From Deltaproteobacteria bacterium IMCC39146 (GTDB taxonomy: Bacteria; Desulfobacterota; Desulfuromonadia; Desulfuromonadales; BM103): 64,000 bases of DNA. The DNA lies in NCBI GenBank assembly GCA_030005635.1, contig JARUHP010000009.1, positions 1 to 64,000 of the forward strand, read 5' to 3'. How positions within the stretch are numbered: the stretch's first letter is position 1; each line of letters starts with the position of its first letter. Below are positions 33,952 to 42,101 of the stretch, piece by piece. Both the position numbers and the translations under genes were made by a program. The notes beneath the pieces were generated by a model. That model ran no database searches. It was given only the letters and a program-made list of their open reading frames with translations, and was not told where the DNA came from.

Positions 33952-35046
33952 TTAGACGTTAAAACGGAAATGCATAACATCTCCATCTTTGACAACATAT
34001 TCCTTGCCTTCAAGGCGCATCAAACCTTTTTCCTTGGCTCCCGCTTCACCTTTTGAAGAGACAAAATCTTCGTAGCCGATTACCTCAGCACGAATAAAGC
34101 CCTTCTCAAAATCAGTATGAATCACTCCAGCAGCCTGCGGAGCGCGGGCCCCTCTACTGACAGTCCAGGCCCGGACTTCCTTGACTCCTGCGGTAAAGTA
34201 AGTAATCAGACCCAACAAGCGGTAACCCGCATGAATCATCCGGTCAAGGCCCGCTTCATCAAGTCCGAGTTCAGCGAGAAATTCTGATTTTTCGTCATCG
34301 GCCAGTTCTGCGATCTCTGACTCTATTTTGCCGCAGATAACAACGATTTCGGCACCTTCATTTGCAGCATGTTCCTTGAGACGATCAACAAATGGGTGCT
34401 CACCGGCAAGGTCATCTTCAGAGACATTGGCTACATAGAGAACCGGCTTCGCAGTTATCAGGCACAGTTCGCCCAGTGGAGCCCATTGTTCAGCGTTCAG
34501 GTCGGCATTGCGAGCAGGCTGTCCACTGTCGAGACATTTTTGCACCTTTTCGAGAACAACCATTTCTTCCTGCATCTTTTTGTCGCCACTCTTTGCCTGT
34601 TTGCCGACACGGTGGATGCGCTTCTCAACAGTATCCAAATCAGTCAGATTGAGTTCCGTCTGTATCACTTCAACATCACGCAATGGATCAATACTGCCAT
34701 CGACATGGACGACATTTTCATCTTCAAAACAGCGCACAATATGGGCAATGGCGTCAACCTGACGAATGTGACCAAGGAACTGGTTACCCAAGCCTTCACC
34801 GCGGCTCGCCCCTTTTACCAATCCGGCGATGTCAACAAACTCCATGGCTGTCGGCAACACCTGCTGTGGATTGACAATGCCAGACAACTCATCAAGCCTC
34901 TGATCGGGAACCGTTACGATACCAACATTCGGCTCAATGGTGCAGAACGGATAATTGGCCGCTTCTGCGCCTGCAGAGGTGATCGCGTTAAAGATGGTCG
35001 ACTTGCCAACATTAGGCAGGCCAACGATGCCGCATTTGAATCCCAT
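33952..35046 (-). CDS. ychF: Obg-family GTPase/ATPase YchF
   Basis: The 364-residue OLA1/YchF-type P-loop protein binds ATP preferentially and associates with ribosomes. The G domain has GLPNVGKST (G1), [20 protein letters not shown] (G3, in part), and VANVSEDD in place of NKxD, which explains relaxed nucleotide choice. The TGS domain ends the protein ([27 protein letters not shown]). The start at 35046 (MGFKCGIVG) is supported by family length. The frame continues to 35100 through the hppA terminator. Confidence 0.93.
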   Translation of the reverse strand: MGFKCGIVGLPNVGKSTIFNAITSAGAEAANYPFCTIEPNVGIVTVPDQRLDELSGIVNPQQVLPTAMEFVDIAGLVKGASRGEGLGNQFLGHIRQVDAIAHIVRCFEDENVVHVDGSIDPLRDVEVIQTELNLTDLDTVEKRIHRVGKQAKSGDKKMQEEMVVLEKVQKCLDSGQPARNADLNAEQWAPLGELCLITAKPVLYVANVSEDDLAGEHPFVDRLKEHAANEGAEIVVICGKIESEIAELADDEKSEFLAELGLDEAGLDRMIHAGYRLLGLITYFTAGVKEVRAWTVSRGARAPQAAGVIHTDFEKGFIRAEVIGYEDFVSSKGEAGAKEKGLMRLEGKEYVVKDGDVMHFRFNV

Positions 35047-35067
35047 AATTCCTCTATCTCTGTAAAT

Positions 35068-35101
35068 AACGATAGCCGGGGCACAGGCCCCGGCTATCAT
35101 T
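35068..35101 (-). terminator. Strong hairpin between hppA and ychF
   Basis: A 12-bp perfect stem (GATAGCCGGGGC, 35071-35082 with 35087-35098) encloses a 4-nt loop. The tail is only modestly T-rich (GTTATTT), so it may be a terminator or an mRNA-stabilising end of the highly expressed hppA message. Confidence 0.65.
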
Positions 35102-35123
35102 ACACTTATTTATAGCGTCTGAG

Positions 35124-37148
35124 TTAGGCCAGTAGTGGCGCAATAACCAGAGCAACAACACTCATCAGCTTGATGAGGATGTTCATGGCCGGACCGGACG
35201 TATCTTTAAAGGGGTCGCCGACTGTGTCGCCGATAACTGCAGCTTCATGAGCAGTACCGCCCTTCTCTTCGCCATCAATCTTGCCTTGCTCGATGAACTT
35301 TTTAGCGTTGTCCCAAGCACCACCGCCGTTAGACATCATCAGCGCCAGCAGTACACCGGCTACGGTAGCACCAGCAAGCATGCCGCCGAGTGATTCCTTG
35401 CCGAGCACGAAACCAATCAGGACCGGAGCAACAATGGCAACCACACCAGGCAGGACCATTTCACGCAGTGCAGCTTTAGCCGAAATGTCGATACATTTCT
35501 GTGAATCAGGCTTAACACCTTCTTTACCTTCAAGAAGACCCGGAATCTCACGGAATTGGCGACGAATTTCATCGACCATCGCACCAGCAGCACGACCAAC
35601 GCTGGTCATGGTCAGTGCGCCAATGAAGAATGGCAGAGCACCACCGACAAAGAGACCGATAACAACCTTGGGGTCAATCAGGTTAATCGTCGTGAGACCA
35701 ACGGTCGTGGCGTAAGCCGAGAAGAGCGCAAGAGCGGTCAGTGCGGCAGAACCGATAGCAAAGCCTTTGCCAATCGCTGCAGTTGTATTACCGATAGCAT
35801 CGAGGCCGTCCGTAATTTCACGTACATCCGAGCCAAGACCAGCCATCTCAGAGATGCCACCGGCGTTGTCAGCAATCGGGCCGTAAGCGTCAACGGTCAT
35901 AGTGACACCAACCGTTGCCAACATACCGACTGCGGCAATACCGATGCCGTAAAGACCGGCAAAATGGTTAGCGACAAAAATCGAAACACAAATAATCAGA
36001 ATAGGAATGACAGTGGACTCAAGGCCAACAGCCAGACCAGTAATAATATTGGTAGCCGGGCCAGTCTTGCTAGCCTCTGCAATACGAAGGACAGGGCCAC
36101 GTGCAGTATAGTACTCAGTAACCTGACCGATAGCGATACCAGCCATAGTACCAGCCAGAATCGCCCAGAAGACGCCCGCAGTCAAACCAAGATAACTAAT
36201 AAAGAAGAACGCAGTAATCAGGAAACCTCCTGCAGCAACAAACGTGGTGTAGTGCAGAGCCTTAGCCGGGTCCATCGACTTGAGAACTTTCATTGAACCA
36301 ATACCGATGAAGGAGAAAAACAGGCCGATCATAGCCAGACCGAGAGGCAGCAGCATCGCAGCGGACTGAGTGTTCAAACCACTCGAGGCCGTACCAAGCT
36401 TGGCCAACAACATCGGGCTTGCGGCTGCAGCAATGGCAATGGTTGCGATAATTGAACCAACATAGGACTCGAAAATATCAGCACCCATTCCAGCAGTATC
36501 ACCGACACAGTCACCAACATTGTCGGCAATAACACCGGGGTTACGAGGATCGTCTTCAGGAATACCTGCTTCTATCTTACCGACCAGGTCGGAGCCAACG
36601 TCAGCAGCCTTGGTATAGATACCGCCGCCAACACGGGCAAAGAGAGCAATTGAAGAAGCACCCATGGCAAAGCCATTGATGTATTTAGAAGTAGCTGGAT
36701 CGCCACCGAATGCGATGTAGGCAACACCAACACCGACCAGACCGAGGGACGCAACGGCGAGGCCCATAACGGCTCCACCGTTAAAGGCAACCTCGAGAGC
36801 CTTAGCCTGACCCGATGCGCGGGCAGCTTCAGTGGTTCTCACGTTAGCGCGAGTCGCTGCTTTCATACCGATAAAACCGCAGGTCATCGAGCAAACAGCA
36901 CCACCAAGGAAGGCCAAAGCAGTCTGTATGTTCATGCCCACAGCAATTAAGCAGAAGACGATGACAATAAAGATCGCCAGCACGCGGTATTCACGGCCAA
37001 GAAAAGCCATTGCACCGTTATAAATATCGTCGCCTATCTCTTTCATTCTTTCGTTGCCAACAGGCTCGGCCTTGACCACATTATAAAGAATGATTGCGAT
37101 CACAAAACCAACTACACCGAGAATCGGTGCAAACATCTGCAGTTCCAT
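35124..37148 (-). CDS. hppA: Membrane-bound ion-pumping pyrophosphatase
   Basis: The 674-residue integral protein has about 16 helices and couples pyrophosphate hydrolysis to H+ or Na+ export. Catalytic acidic motifs include [22 protein letters not shown] (in part), [16 protein letters not shown] and a C-terminal DNAKK..., [24 protein letters not shown] has Ala where K+-independent enzymes have Lys, so the pump should be K+-stimulated. Ion choice is undecided. The gene sits between pth and ychF, which are usually adjacent in Geobacter-type clusters. Confidence 0.93.
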   Translation of the reverse strand: MELQMFAPILGVVGFVIAIILYNVVKAEPVGNERMKEIGDDIYNGAMAFLGREYRVLAIFIVIVFCLIAVGMNIQTALAFLGGAVCSMTCGFIGMKAATRANVRTTEAARASGQAKALEVAFNGGAVMGLAVASLGLVGVGVAYIAFGGDPATSKYINGFAMGASSIALFARVGGGIYTKAADVGSDLVGKIEAGIPEDDPRNPGVIADNVGDCVGDTAGMGADIFESYVGSIIATIAIAAAASPMLLAKLGTASSGLNTQSAAMLLPLGLAMIGLFFSFIGIGSMKVLKSMDPAKALHYTTFVAAGGFLITAFFFISYLGLTAGVFWAILAGTMAGIAIGQVTEYYTARGPVLRIAEASKTGPATNIITGLAVGLESTVIPILIICVSIFVANHFAGLYGIGIAAVGMLATVGVTMTVDAYGPIADNAGGISEMAGLGSDVREITDGLDAIGNTTAAIGKGFAIGSAALTALALFSAYATTVGLTTINLIDPKVVIGLFVGGALPFFIGALTMTSVGRAAGAMVDEIRRQFREIPGLLEGKEGVKPDSQKCIDISAKAALREMVLPGVVAIVAPVLIGFVLGKESLGGMLAGATVAGVLLALMMSNGGGAWDNAKKFIEQGKIDGEEKGGTAHEAAVIGDTVGDPFKDTSGPAMNILIKLMSVVALVIAPLLA

Positions 37149-37194
37149 CTTTTCGTTCCTCTCTTAATTCTTGTGTTGAGTTAAGTAGTTACAC

Positions 37195-37770
37195 TCAGGT
37201 TAATATTTCACGATTATTATAACTGTTCATAGCTTGCTGAGCCCCTTCGCGCAAAAGCAGCTCAAGGGCTTCACTCGCTACTTCTATATAGGTTCTAAGC
37301 TGGCTACGCTCTGCTGCATTGAATCGGCTCAAGACATGACCTGAGACGTCACCTCCTCCCGGAGGTCGTCCCACACCCATTCGCAACCTGTTGTAACCCG
37401 GTTCACCGAGAGCAGAGCCAATGCTTCGCAGACCGTTATGCCCGCCATGGCCACCACCGACCTTGACCCGAAGGGAGCCAAACGTCAGGTCAATTTCGTC
37501 GTGAACAACAATCAAATCCCCCGGCTCAACACCGAGGGATTGACAAGCAGGGGCAACACTAGCGCCACTGCGATTCATGAATGTTTGCGGCAACAGGATC
37601 GTCACCTCTTCGCCAACAATTCGCCCCACACCATAAAGGCCTTGATACCCTTTACGTTTCAGCGCGATGCCTGCTCTGTCTGCCAGACAGCTGGCAACCA
37701 TAAAGCCTATATTGTGGCGAGTTTCGGCATATTCAATACCAGGGTTGCCCAACCCGACAATCAACTTCAA
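37195..37770 (-). CDS. pth: Peptidyl-tRNA hydrolase
   Basis: The 191-residue enzyme releases tRNA from prematurely ended peptides. Motifs are VGLGNPGIEYAETRHNIGF with the catalytic His, LLPQTFMNRSG, VHDEIDLTFG with the conserved Asp, and GHGGHNGLRSI. Ten bases separate it from rplY on the same strand, the usual pairing. Confidence 0.95.
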   Translation of the reverse strand: MKLIVGLGNPGIEYAETRHNIGFMVASCLADRAGIALKRKGYQGLYGVGRIVGEEVTILLPQTFMNRSGASVAPACQSLGVEPGDLIVVHDEIDLTFGSLRVKVGGGHGGHNGLRSIGSALGEPGYNRLRMGVGRPPGGGDVSGHVLSRFNAAERSQLRTYIEVASEALELLLREGAQQAMNSYNNREILT

Positions 37771-37780
37771 AGCGCGTCGC

Positions 37781-38410
37781 CTACTCTTCGTCAGCAGCCT
37801 CTTCAGTGACTACTTCCTCTTCGCCCTCTTCATCAACCTCGACTTCTTCAGCCATGCGACCAACAACTGTCAGCACCGTGAAGTTAACATCGTGCTGGGA
37901 CTCAACACCTTCAGGAAGAGTAACTTCATCGATATGGACAACCTCACCGATATTCAAGGCGGTGACATCAATCTCGATGGAAGTCGGGATATTGGTCGGC
38001 AGGCAGTAAAGTTCAACCTCATGACGAACCAACTGCAAGGAACCACCTTCAATTTCGCCCTGAGATTTACCAACAGGCTGCACGGGAACCATGACGGCCA
38101 GTGTCTTCTTCAGATCGATCGCCAGAAAATCAACGTGCGTGGGATTTCGACGGATCGCATCAATCTGCATATCCTTAAGGATAACAACCAGACCATCAAA
38201 TGGGCCATCACCCTTGAGGGTAATCAGGGTGTTCCAGCCAGCTTCGGTGGCAACTGCCTGCTGCAGAGCTTTTGGGTCAAGACGAAGGCTGAGTGCCTCA
38301 ATGCCTTTTCCATAAACTACTGCAGGCACCAGGCCGTCCTGACGGACCTTGCGAGAGCCACCTTTGCCTGTGCGAACTCGCGTTTCTACATTCAGTACCG
38401 ATTTGGCCAT
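37781..38410 (-). CDS. rplY: 50S ribosomal protein L25/general stress protein Ctc
   Basis: The 209-residue L25 of the long (CTC) type binds 5S rRNA. The N-terminal L25 domain (residues 1-95, ETRVRTGKGGSRKVRQDGLVPAVVYG in part) precedes the TL5 beta domain (100-180). An acidic tail ends it (EVEVDEEGEEEVVTEEAADEE). AGGAGG-like GGAGGAAAAG precedes the start. The neighbours are prs and pth. Confidence 0.95.
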   Translation of the reverse strand: MAKSVLNVETRVRTGKGGSRKVRQDGLVPAVVYGKGIEALSLRLDPKALQQAVATEAGWNTLITLKGDGPFDGLVVILKDMQIDAIRRNPTHVDFLAIDLKKTLAVMVPVQPVGKSQGEIEGGSLQLVRHEVELYCLPTNIPTSIEIDVTALNIGEVVHIDEVTLPEGVESQHDVNFTVLTVVGRMAEEVEVDEEGEEEVVTEEAADEE

Positions 38411-38470
38411 TTATCTTTTCCTCCATCCTTGAACTTCTTAATTTAGTTTCTTTATTGGTTTCTGTCACAA

Positions 38471-39412
38471 CTACACGAAAAGTGAGCTGACAGATTCATC
38501 ACCGTGAATACGGCGGATCGCTTCCGCCAAAATATTTGCGACAGAGATCGTCCTGAGCCGCGAACAATTCTTGACCTTTTCTTCAGTAGGAATTGTATTA
38601 CAGACCAGAACTTCCTTTAGATCGCTTTCGTTGATCCGCTCCAGGGCAGGCCCGGAGAGGACCGCATGGGTTGCCGTAGCATAAACGTCTCCAGCACCAT
38701 GGGCCTTGAGTGCAGCTGCGGCCTGACAAAGAGTGCCGGCAGTATCGATCATGTCATCAACGATCATACAGGTCCGGCCATCGACATCACCGATGATATG
38801 CATGACTTCTGAGACGTTGGCAGCGCTGCGACGCTTGTCGATAATCGCAAGACCGGCATTCAACCTTTTAGCGAACGCCCTTGCTCGCTCGGTACCACCG
38901 GCATCTGGAGAAACAACTACGAGCTCTTCGGTAAAGCGGGCCTTAACATCTTCAAGAACAGCAGGAGCCGCATAGAGATGATCAACCGGGATATTGAAAA
39001 AGCCCTGGATCTGTCCGGCGTGCAGGTCGACACAGAGAACCCGTTGCGCGCCCGCTGTCGTAATCAGGTCTGCGACCAGTTTGCTGGTGATCGGTGTCCT
39101 CGGAGCAACTTTGCGGTCCTGTCGAGCATAACCGAAGTAAGGAATAACCGCTGTGATGCGGGCAGCCGAGGCTCGTTTCAGGGCATCAATCATAACCAGC
39201 AGTTCCATCAGGTTATGATTCGCAGGCTGACAGGTCGACTGAACGACAAAAACGTCTCGACCGCGGACGTTTTCGTTGATTTCCACCATAATTTCGCCGT
39301 CGGAGAAAGACTTGACGGTTGCCTGGGCTAAAGGCACGGAGAGGTGACGACAGATTTCCTGTGCAAGGGCGGGGTTTGCATTACCGGTAAAGATCTTCAG
39401 TTCTTTATACAC
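38471..39412 (-). CDS. prs: Ribose-phosphate pyrophosphokinase
   Basis: The 313-residue enzyme makes PRPP from ribose 5-phosphate and ATP for nucleotide, His and Trp synthesis. It shows [25 protein letters not shown] (ATP flexible loop), [12 protein letters not shown] and the PRPP loop [13 protein letters not shown]. The start is taken as GTG at 39412 ([11 protein letters not shown]), which gives the standard family length and has AGGTGAT upstream. The frame upstream to 39451 adds atypical residues. Confidence 0.92.
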   Translation of the reverse strand: MYKELKIFTGNANPALAQEICRHLSVPLAQATVKSFSDGEIMVEINENVRGRDVFVVQSTCQPANHNLMELLVMIDALKRASAARITAVIPYFGYARQDRKVAPRTPITSKLVADLITTAGAQRVLCVDLHAGQIQGFFNIPVDHLYAAPAVLEDVKARFTEELVVVSPDAGGTERARAFAKRLNAGLAIIDKRRSAANVSEVMHIIGDVDGRTCMIVDDMIDTAGTLCQAAAALKAHGAGDVYATATHAVLSGPALERINESDLKEVLVCNTIPTEEKVKNCSRLRTISVANILAEAIRRIHGDESVSSLFV

Positions 39413-39525
39413 ATCATCACCTGTTTCTCTGGAAACTTCAGGGCATGTCAATGCATGGCCTGTATCTCAACCTATTATCAATGTAAGCGACCTCCTCAAA
39501 CATCCGGAGGTAGCAATCTTGCGAG

Positions 39526-39600
39526 TGGCAGGGGCGACAGGGATCGAACCTGTGAATGCTGGAATCAAAATCCAGTGCCTTACCGCTTGGCGACGCCCCT
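39526..39600 (-). tRNA. tRNA-Gln (anticodon TTG)
   Basis: The 75-nt gene folds with acceptor AGGGGCG/CGCCCCT, D-arm GCCAAGCGGTAAGGC, anticodon stem CTGGA with loop TTTTGAT (anticodon TTG) and T-loop GGTTCGATCC. CCA is encoded. It lies between ispE and prs, as in related genomes. Confidence 0.93.
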
Positions 39601-39617
39601 ATTTTTTTTACTCGGTA

Positions 39618-40460
39618 CTACAGTGGGTTAACGACCTGCACCCACCAATTTGTTTCCGTTGACAACACTTTAGCAACTTTGCCCGCCTGAACCTGATCTT
39701 CAAAAACAGCAAAGACTGTCGGTCCGCTACCGGACATGAGCGCCCCAGCAGCACCGCCAGCAAGCAAACGTTCTTTGATCGTCGTGATCACAGGATGACG
39801 TTGGCAGGTGACAACTTCGAGATCATTATGCAGCAGACATACTAAGCCGCTTGTTCTCACGGGAAACCTCGGGATTTTAGCGATTGGTCGAGAGCATGTC
39901 AACCCCAAAGTTTTGAAAACCCATGCTGTAGAAACTTCTATACCAGGATTCACCAAAACAAACGTAACCGGTGGCAATCCGGACCACGGTTGTAACCTCT
40001 CGCCAACTCCAGTGGCCCAAGCGGCGGATTGGTCATAAAGAAAAAAGGGGACGTCTGCCCCGACCTTGACACCAATACTTATTAATTCGCTCTGCGATAG
40101 CTTCACGTCCAACATGTCATTCAGTGCCAGAAGAACCGATGCCGCATTTGAAGAACCGCCGCCCATGCCGGCCGCCGCAGGAATCTTCTTATCAATCAGC
40201 ACAGCAACACCACACTCCTCTCTTATATAGGAGAGAAAAAGACGCGCAGCTCGTGCAGCGATATTTTCAACCCCGGAAGGAAGAATTAGCTGTGGGCAGC
40301 AAGCTGTAACCTCAGCCCCACCGGAGATGGTGATTTCCAGACGATCCTGAACATCAACCCTCTGCATCAGTGTCGCCAGGTCGTGGTACCCATCTTCGCG
40401 TCGACCCGTAACATGCAGGCACAGGTTAACCTTTGCCGGTGCGTGAACAACCTTCTTCAT
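39618..40460 (-). CDS. ispE: 4-diphosphocytidyl-2-C-methyl-D-erythritol kinase
   Basis: The 280-residue GHMP kinase of the MEP isoprenoid pathway phosphorylates CDP-ME at O2. Motifs are APAKVNLCLHVTGRREDGYHDL (in part), the ATP loop KKIPAAAGMGGGSSNAA, and the third GHMP motif GALMSGSGPTVFAVF. It is the first gene of the minus-strand prs-rplY-pth group and faces the divergent TRAP operon. Confidence 0.93.
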   Translation of the reverse strand: MKKVVHAPAKVNLCLHVTGRREDGYHDLATLMQRVDVQDRLEITISGGAEVTACCPQLILPSGVENIAARAARLFLSYIREECGVAVLIDKKIPAAAGMGGGSSNAASVLLALNDMLDVKLSQSELISIGVKVGADVPFFLYDQSAAWATGVGERLQPWSGLPPVTFVLVNPGIEVSTAWVFKTLGLTCSRPIAKIPRFPVRTSGLVCLLHNDLEVVTCQRHPVITTIKERLLAGGAAGALMSGSGPTVFAVFEDQVQAGKVAKVLSTETNWWVQVVNPL

Positions 40461-40775
40461 GACTGAACCCTATCCCGTGTCTATCCTCAACAACAACCCT
40501 GGTACCCTGTGAATTAAAAACACACCCGACCAATACCAACCACAAGATCAACAGTCAAGCAGATCAAGCGCCTGAACTCCTTTAACCTTAAAATCTCGGC
40601 CATGAAAGCTACCAACACACCCTATTTTGCTCATTTATAGCTCACAGCCAGGAAGATACTGTGCCACGGTTTGCCCTGAGAACAAACTTAACCGCCTTCA
40701 CCATATTGTGCATGCACAAACACGCAAACTCAAAAAAACGTTTTAACCTGGATTCTAGCGGCCCCTCAAGTTGGC

Positions 40776-40810
40776 CAATACTCGCCACATAAGGTCAACA
40801 TTCGCCATAT
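40776..40810 (+). repeat. Paired activator-site candidates (UAS)
   Basis: CAATACTCGCCACAT and CAACATTCGCCATAT share 11 of 15 bases and start exactly 20 bp apart, which puts them on the same DNA face. They lie about 95-130 bp upstream of the sigma-54-type promoter, the usual distance for enhancer sites. Confidence 0.45.
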
Positions 40811-40904
40811 CTGGACGAGCAAGTAACCAGAAGAAGCGACACAGATACTTGCAAAACAGCCTCTTTGTGCTTCAATGTACAAATTACAAACACTTTTATA
40901 GGAA

Positions 40905-40919
40905 TGGCATCTTCCTTGC
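40905..40919 (+). promoter_or_regulatory. Sigma-54 (-24/-12) promoter candidate
   Basis: TGGCATCTTCCTTGC matches TGGCAYR-N4-TTGC, with the invariant GG and GC separated by 10 bp. Initiation near 40931 would give a leader of about 68 nt before the receptor gene, whose AGGAGG is at 40984-40989. Confidence 0.6.
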
Positions 40920-40998
40920 GTTAAGGTGTTATGTAAACATCAATCGAAAGTGGCATTCGCCCCTGTTTCACTAACCCCATTATAGGAGGCAAAACAGC

Positions 40999-41994
40999 AT
41001 GAAAAAAGCACAGCGTCTACTCTCTTTGGTCAGTGCAATTGCACTGGTCGCAGCATTTGCACTGCCCACCACGGGCTTCGCAGAAAAAACCCGTCTCGGC
41101 TTCGGCGGTGGTCCCGAAGGCGGCACCTTCCAGTACTTCTCAAACGGTATCGCTTCCCGTCTCTCTAAAATGCTGGACAATGTTGAAGTGTCCAACATGG
41201 CTTCTGCCGGTTCCGTTGAGAACGCTCGTCGCATCAACTCAGGTGAAATTGATTTTGGCATCTCCTACTCTGGCGACACCTACCTGGCCCGCAATGGCCG
41301 CCTGACTAACGACACCAACAAGTACCCCAACATCCATGCTATGGCTTTCCTCTATGGTGCTCCTGCTCACCTGATCGTTCTCGAGAAGAGTGGCATAAAC
41401 TCGATTGCTGACCTCAAAGGCAAGCGCATCGCTGTTGGCGGCGCTGGCTCAGGTGCCGCTGCTGCGGCACAGCGCTTCTTTGGTGCCATTGGTCTGTGGG
41501 ACAACATGAATGTTGAGTACATCGGCTACAGCAAAGCTGCTGCGGCGATCGGCGATGGCCTGATCGACGCCATGTGGGTTTTTGCCGGATTCCCTAACAG
41601 CTCAGTTATTCAGGCTGCAGCCAGCAACAAGATCAAGATCCTTTCTACTTGGGAAACAGGCGAAAAAGGTGGTGCCTTTGAGGCGTACCCCTTCTACGCA
41701 CCGATTACTATTCCCGCAGGCACTTACAGTGGCGTTGATTATGATGTTATGTCATTCCAGGATTCCGCTCTTTGGGTTGCCAACAAAGACGTTGCCCCAG
41801 AGCATGTCTACAATGCCCTGGCAAACATCTACACCAAAGAAGGTCTCTCCTACATGGTCAAAGTTAAGAGCACTGCAAAAGCCATGTCAGTTGAAAGTGC
41901 CCTCACAGGTATCGTAACTCCGGTTCATGCCGGCGCTCAGAAATACTGGAAAGAGCAAGGGCTCACATTGACCGCGGATCAAATGGGTCAATAA
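40999..41994 (+). CDS. TRAP transporter solute receptor, TAXI family
   Basis: The 331-residue periplasmic binding protein has a signal peptide (residues 1-28, ending GFAEK). The mature part shows TAXI hallmarks: GGGPEGGTFQYFSNGIASRL (in part), ASAGSVENARRINSGEIDFG, LKGKRIAVGGAGSGAAAAAQRF (in part) and DAMWVFAGFPNSSV. It captures a small solute, often a dicarboxylate or amino acid, and hands it to the permease encoded next. AGGAGG precedes the start. A GC hairpin follows the gene. The ligand is unknown. Confidence 0.88.
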   Translation: MKKAQRLLSLVSAIALVAAFALPTTGFAEKTRLGFGGGPEGGTFQYFSNGIASRLSKMLDNVEVSNMASAGSVENARRINSGEIDFGISYSGDTYLARNGRLTNDTNKYPNIHAMAFLYGAPAHLIVLEKSGINSIADLKGKRIAVGGAGSGAAAAAQRFFGAIGLWDNMNVEYIGYSKAAAAIGDGLIDAMWVFAGFPNSSVIQAAASNKIKILSTWETGEKGGAFEAYPFYAPITIPAGTYSGVDYDVMSFQDSALWVANKDVAPEHVYNALANIYTKEGLSYMVKVKSTAKAMSVESALTGIVTPVHAGAQKYWKEQGLTLTADQMGQ

Positions 41995-42008
41995 TTTCTT
42001 TTAGTTCG

Positions 42009-42036
42009 CGAAGCGGGGCCATTCGGCCCCGCTTCT
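42009..42036 (+). other. Intercistronic hairpin between receptor and permease
   Basis: The arms AAGCGGGGCC (42011-42020) and GGCCCCGCTT (42025-42034) enclose an ATTC loop with no T run after it. This suggests an mRNA-stabilising or partial attenuating structure that favours receptor over permease, rather than a full terminator. Confidence 0.55.
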
Positions 42037-42101
42037 GCACTCTGTGACACTTTCTACAAAATCAGAAACGACACACATCTCTAACCAAGCAGGTACGCAG
42101 A

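Larger units (their letters stand above)
40461..40998. promoter_or_regulatory. Long control region upstream of the TRAP operon
   Basis: This 538-bp region between divergent ispE and TRAP genes has no supported gene. It contains two direct 15-bp repeats (40776-40790 and 40796-40810) and a sigma-54-type promoter at 40905-40919. A short ORF at 40771-40974 has no ribosome site and crosses the promoter. Confidence 0.5.

Noticed and set aside
40771-40974. 67-residue plus-strand ORF upstream of the TRAP receptor
   Set aside because: No ribosome site, atypical composition, and it overlaps the repeats and the sigma-54-type promoter.
42009-42036. Hairpin after the TRAP receptor as a full terminator
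   Set aside because: No T run follows, and permease and uspA have no promoter of their own that I can see, so it is more likely an attenuating or stabilising structure.
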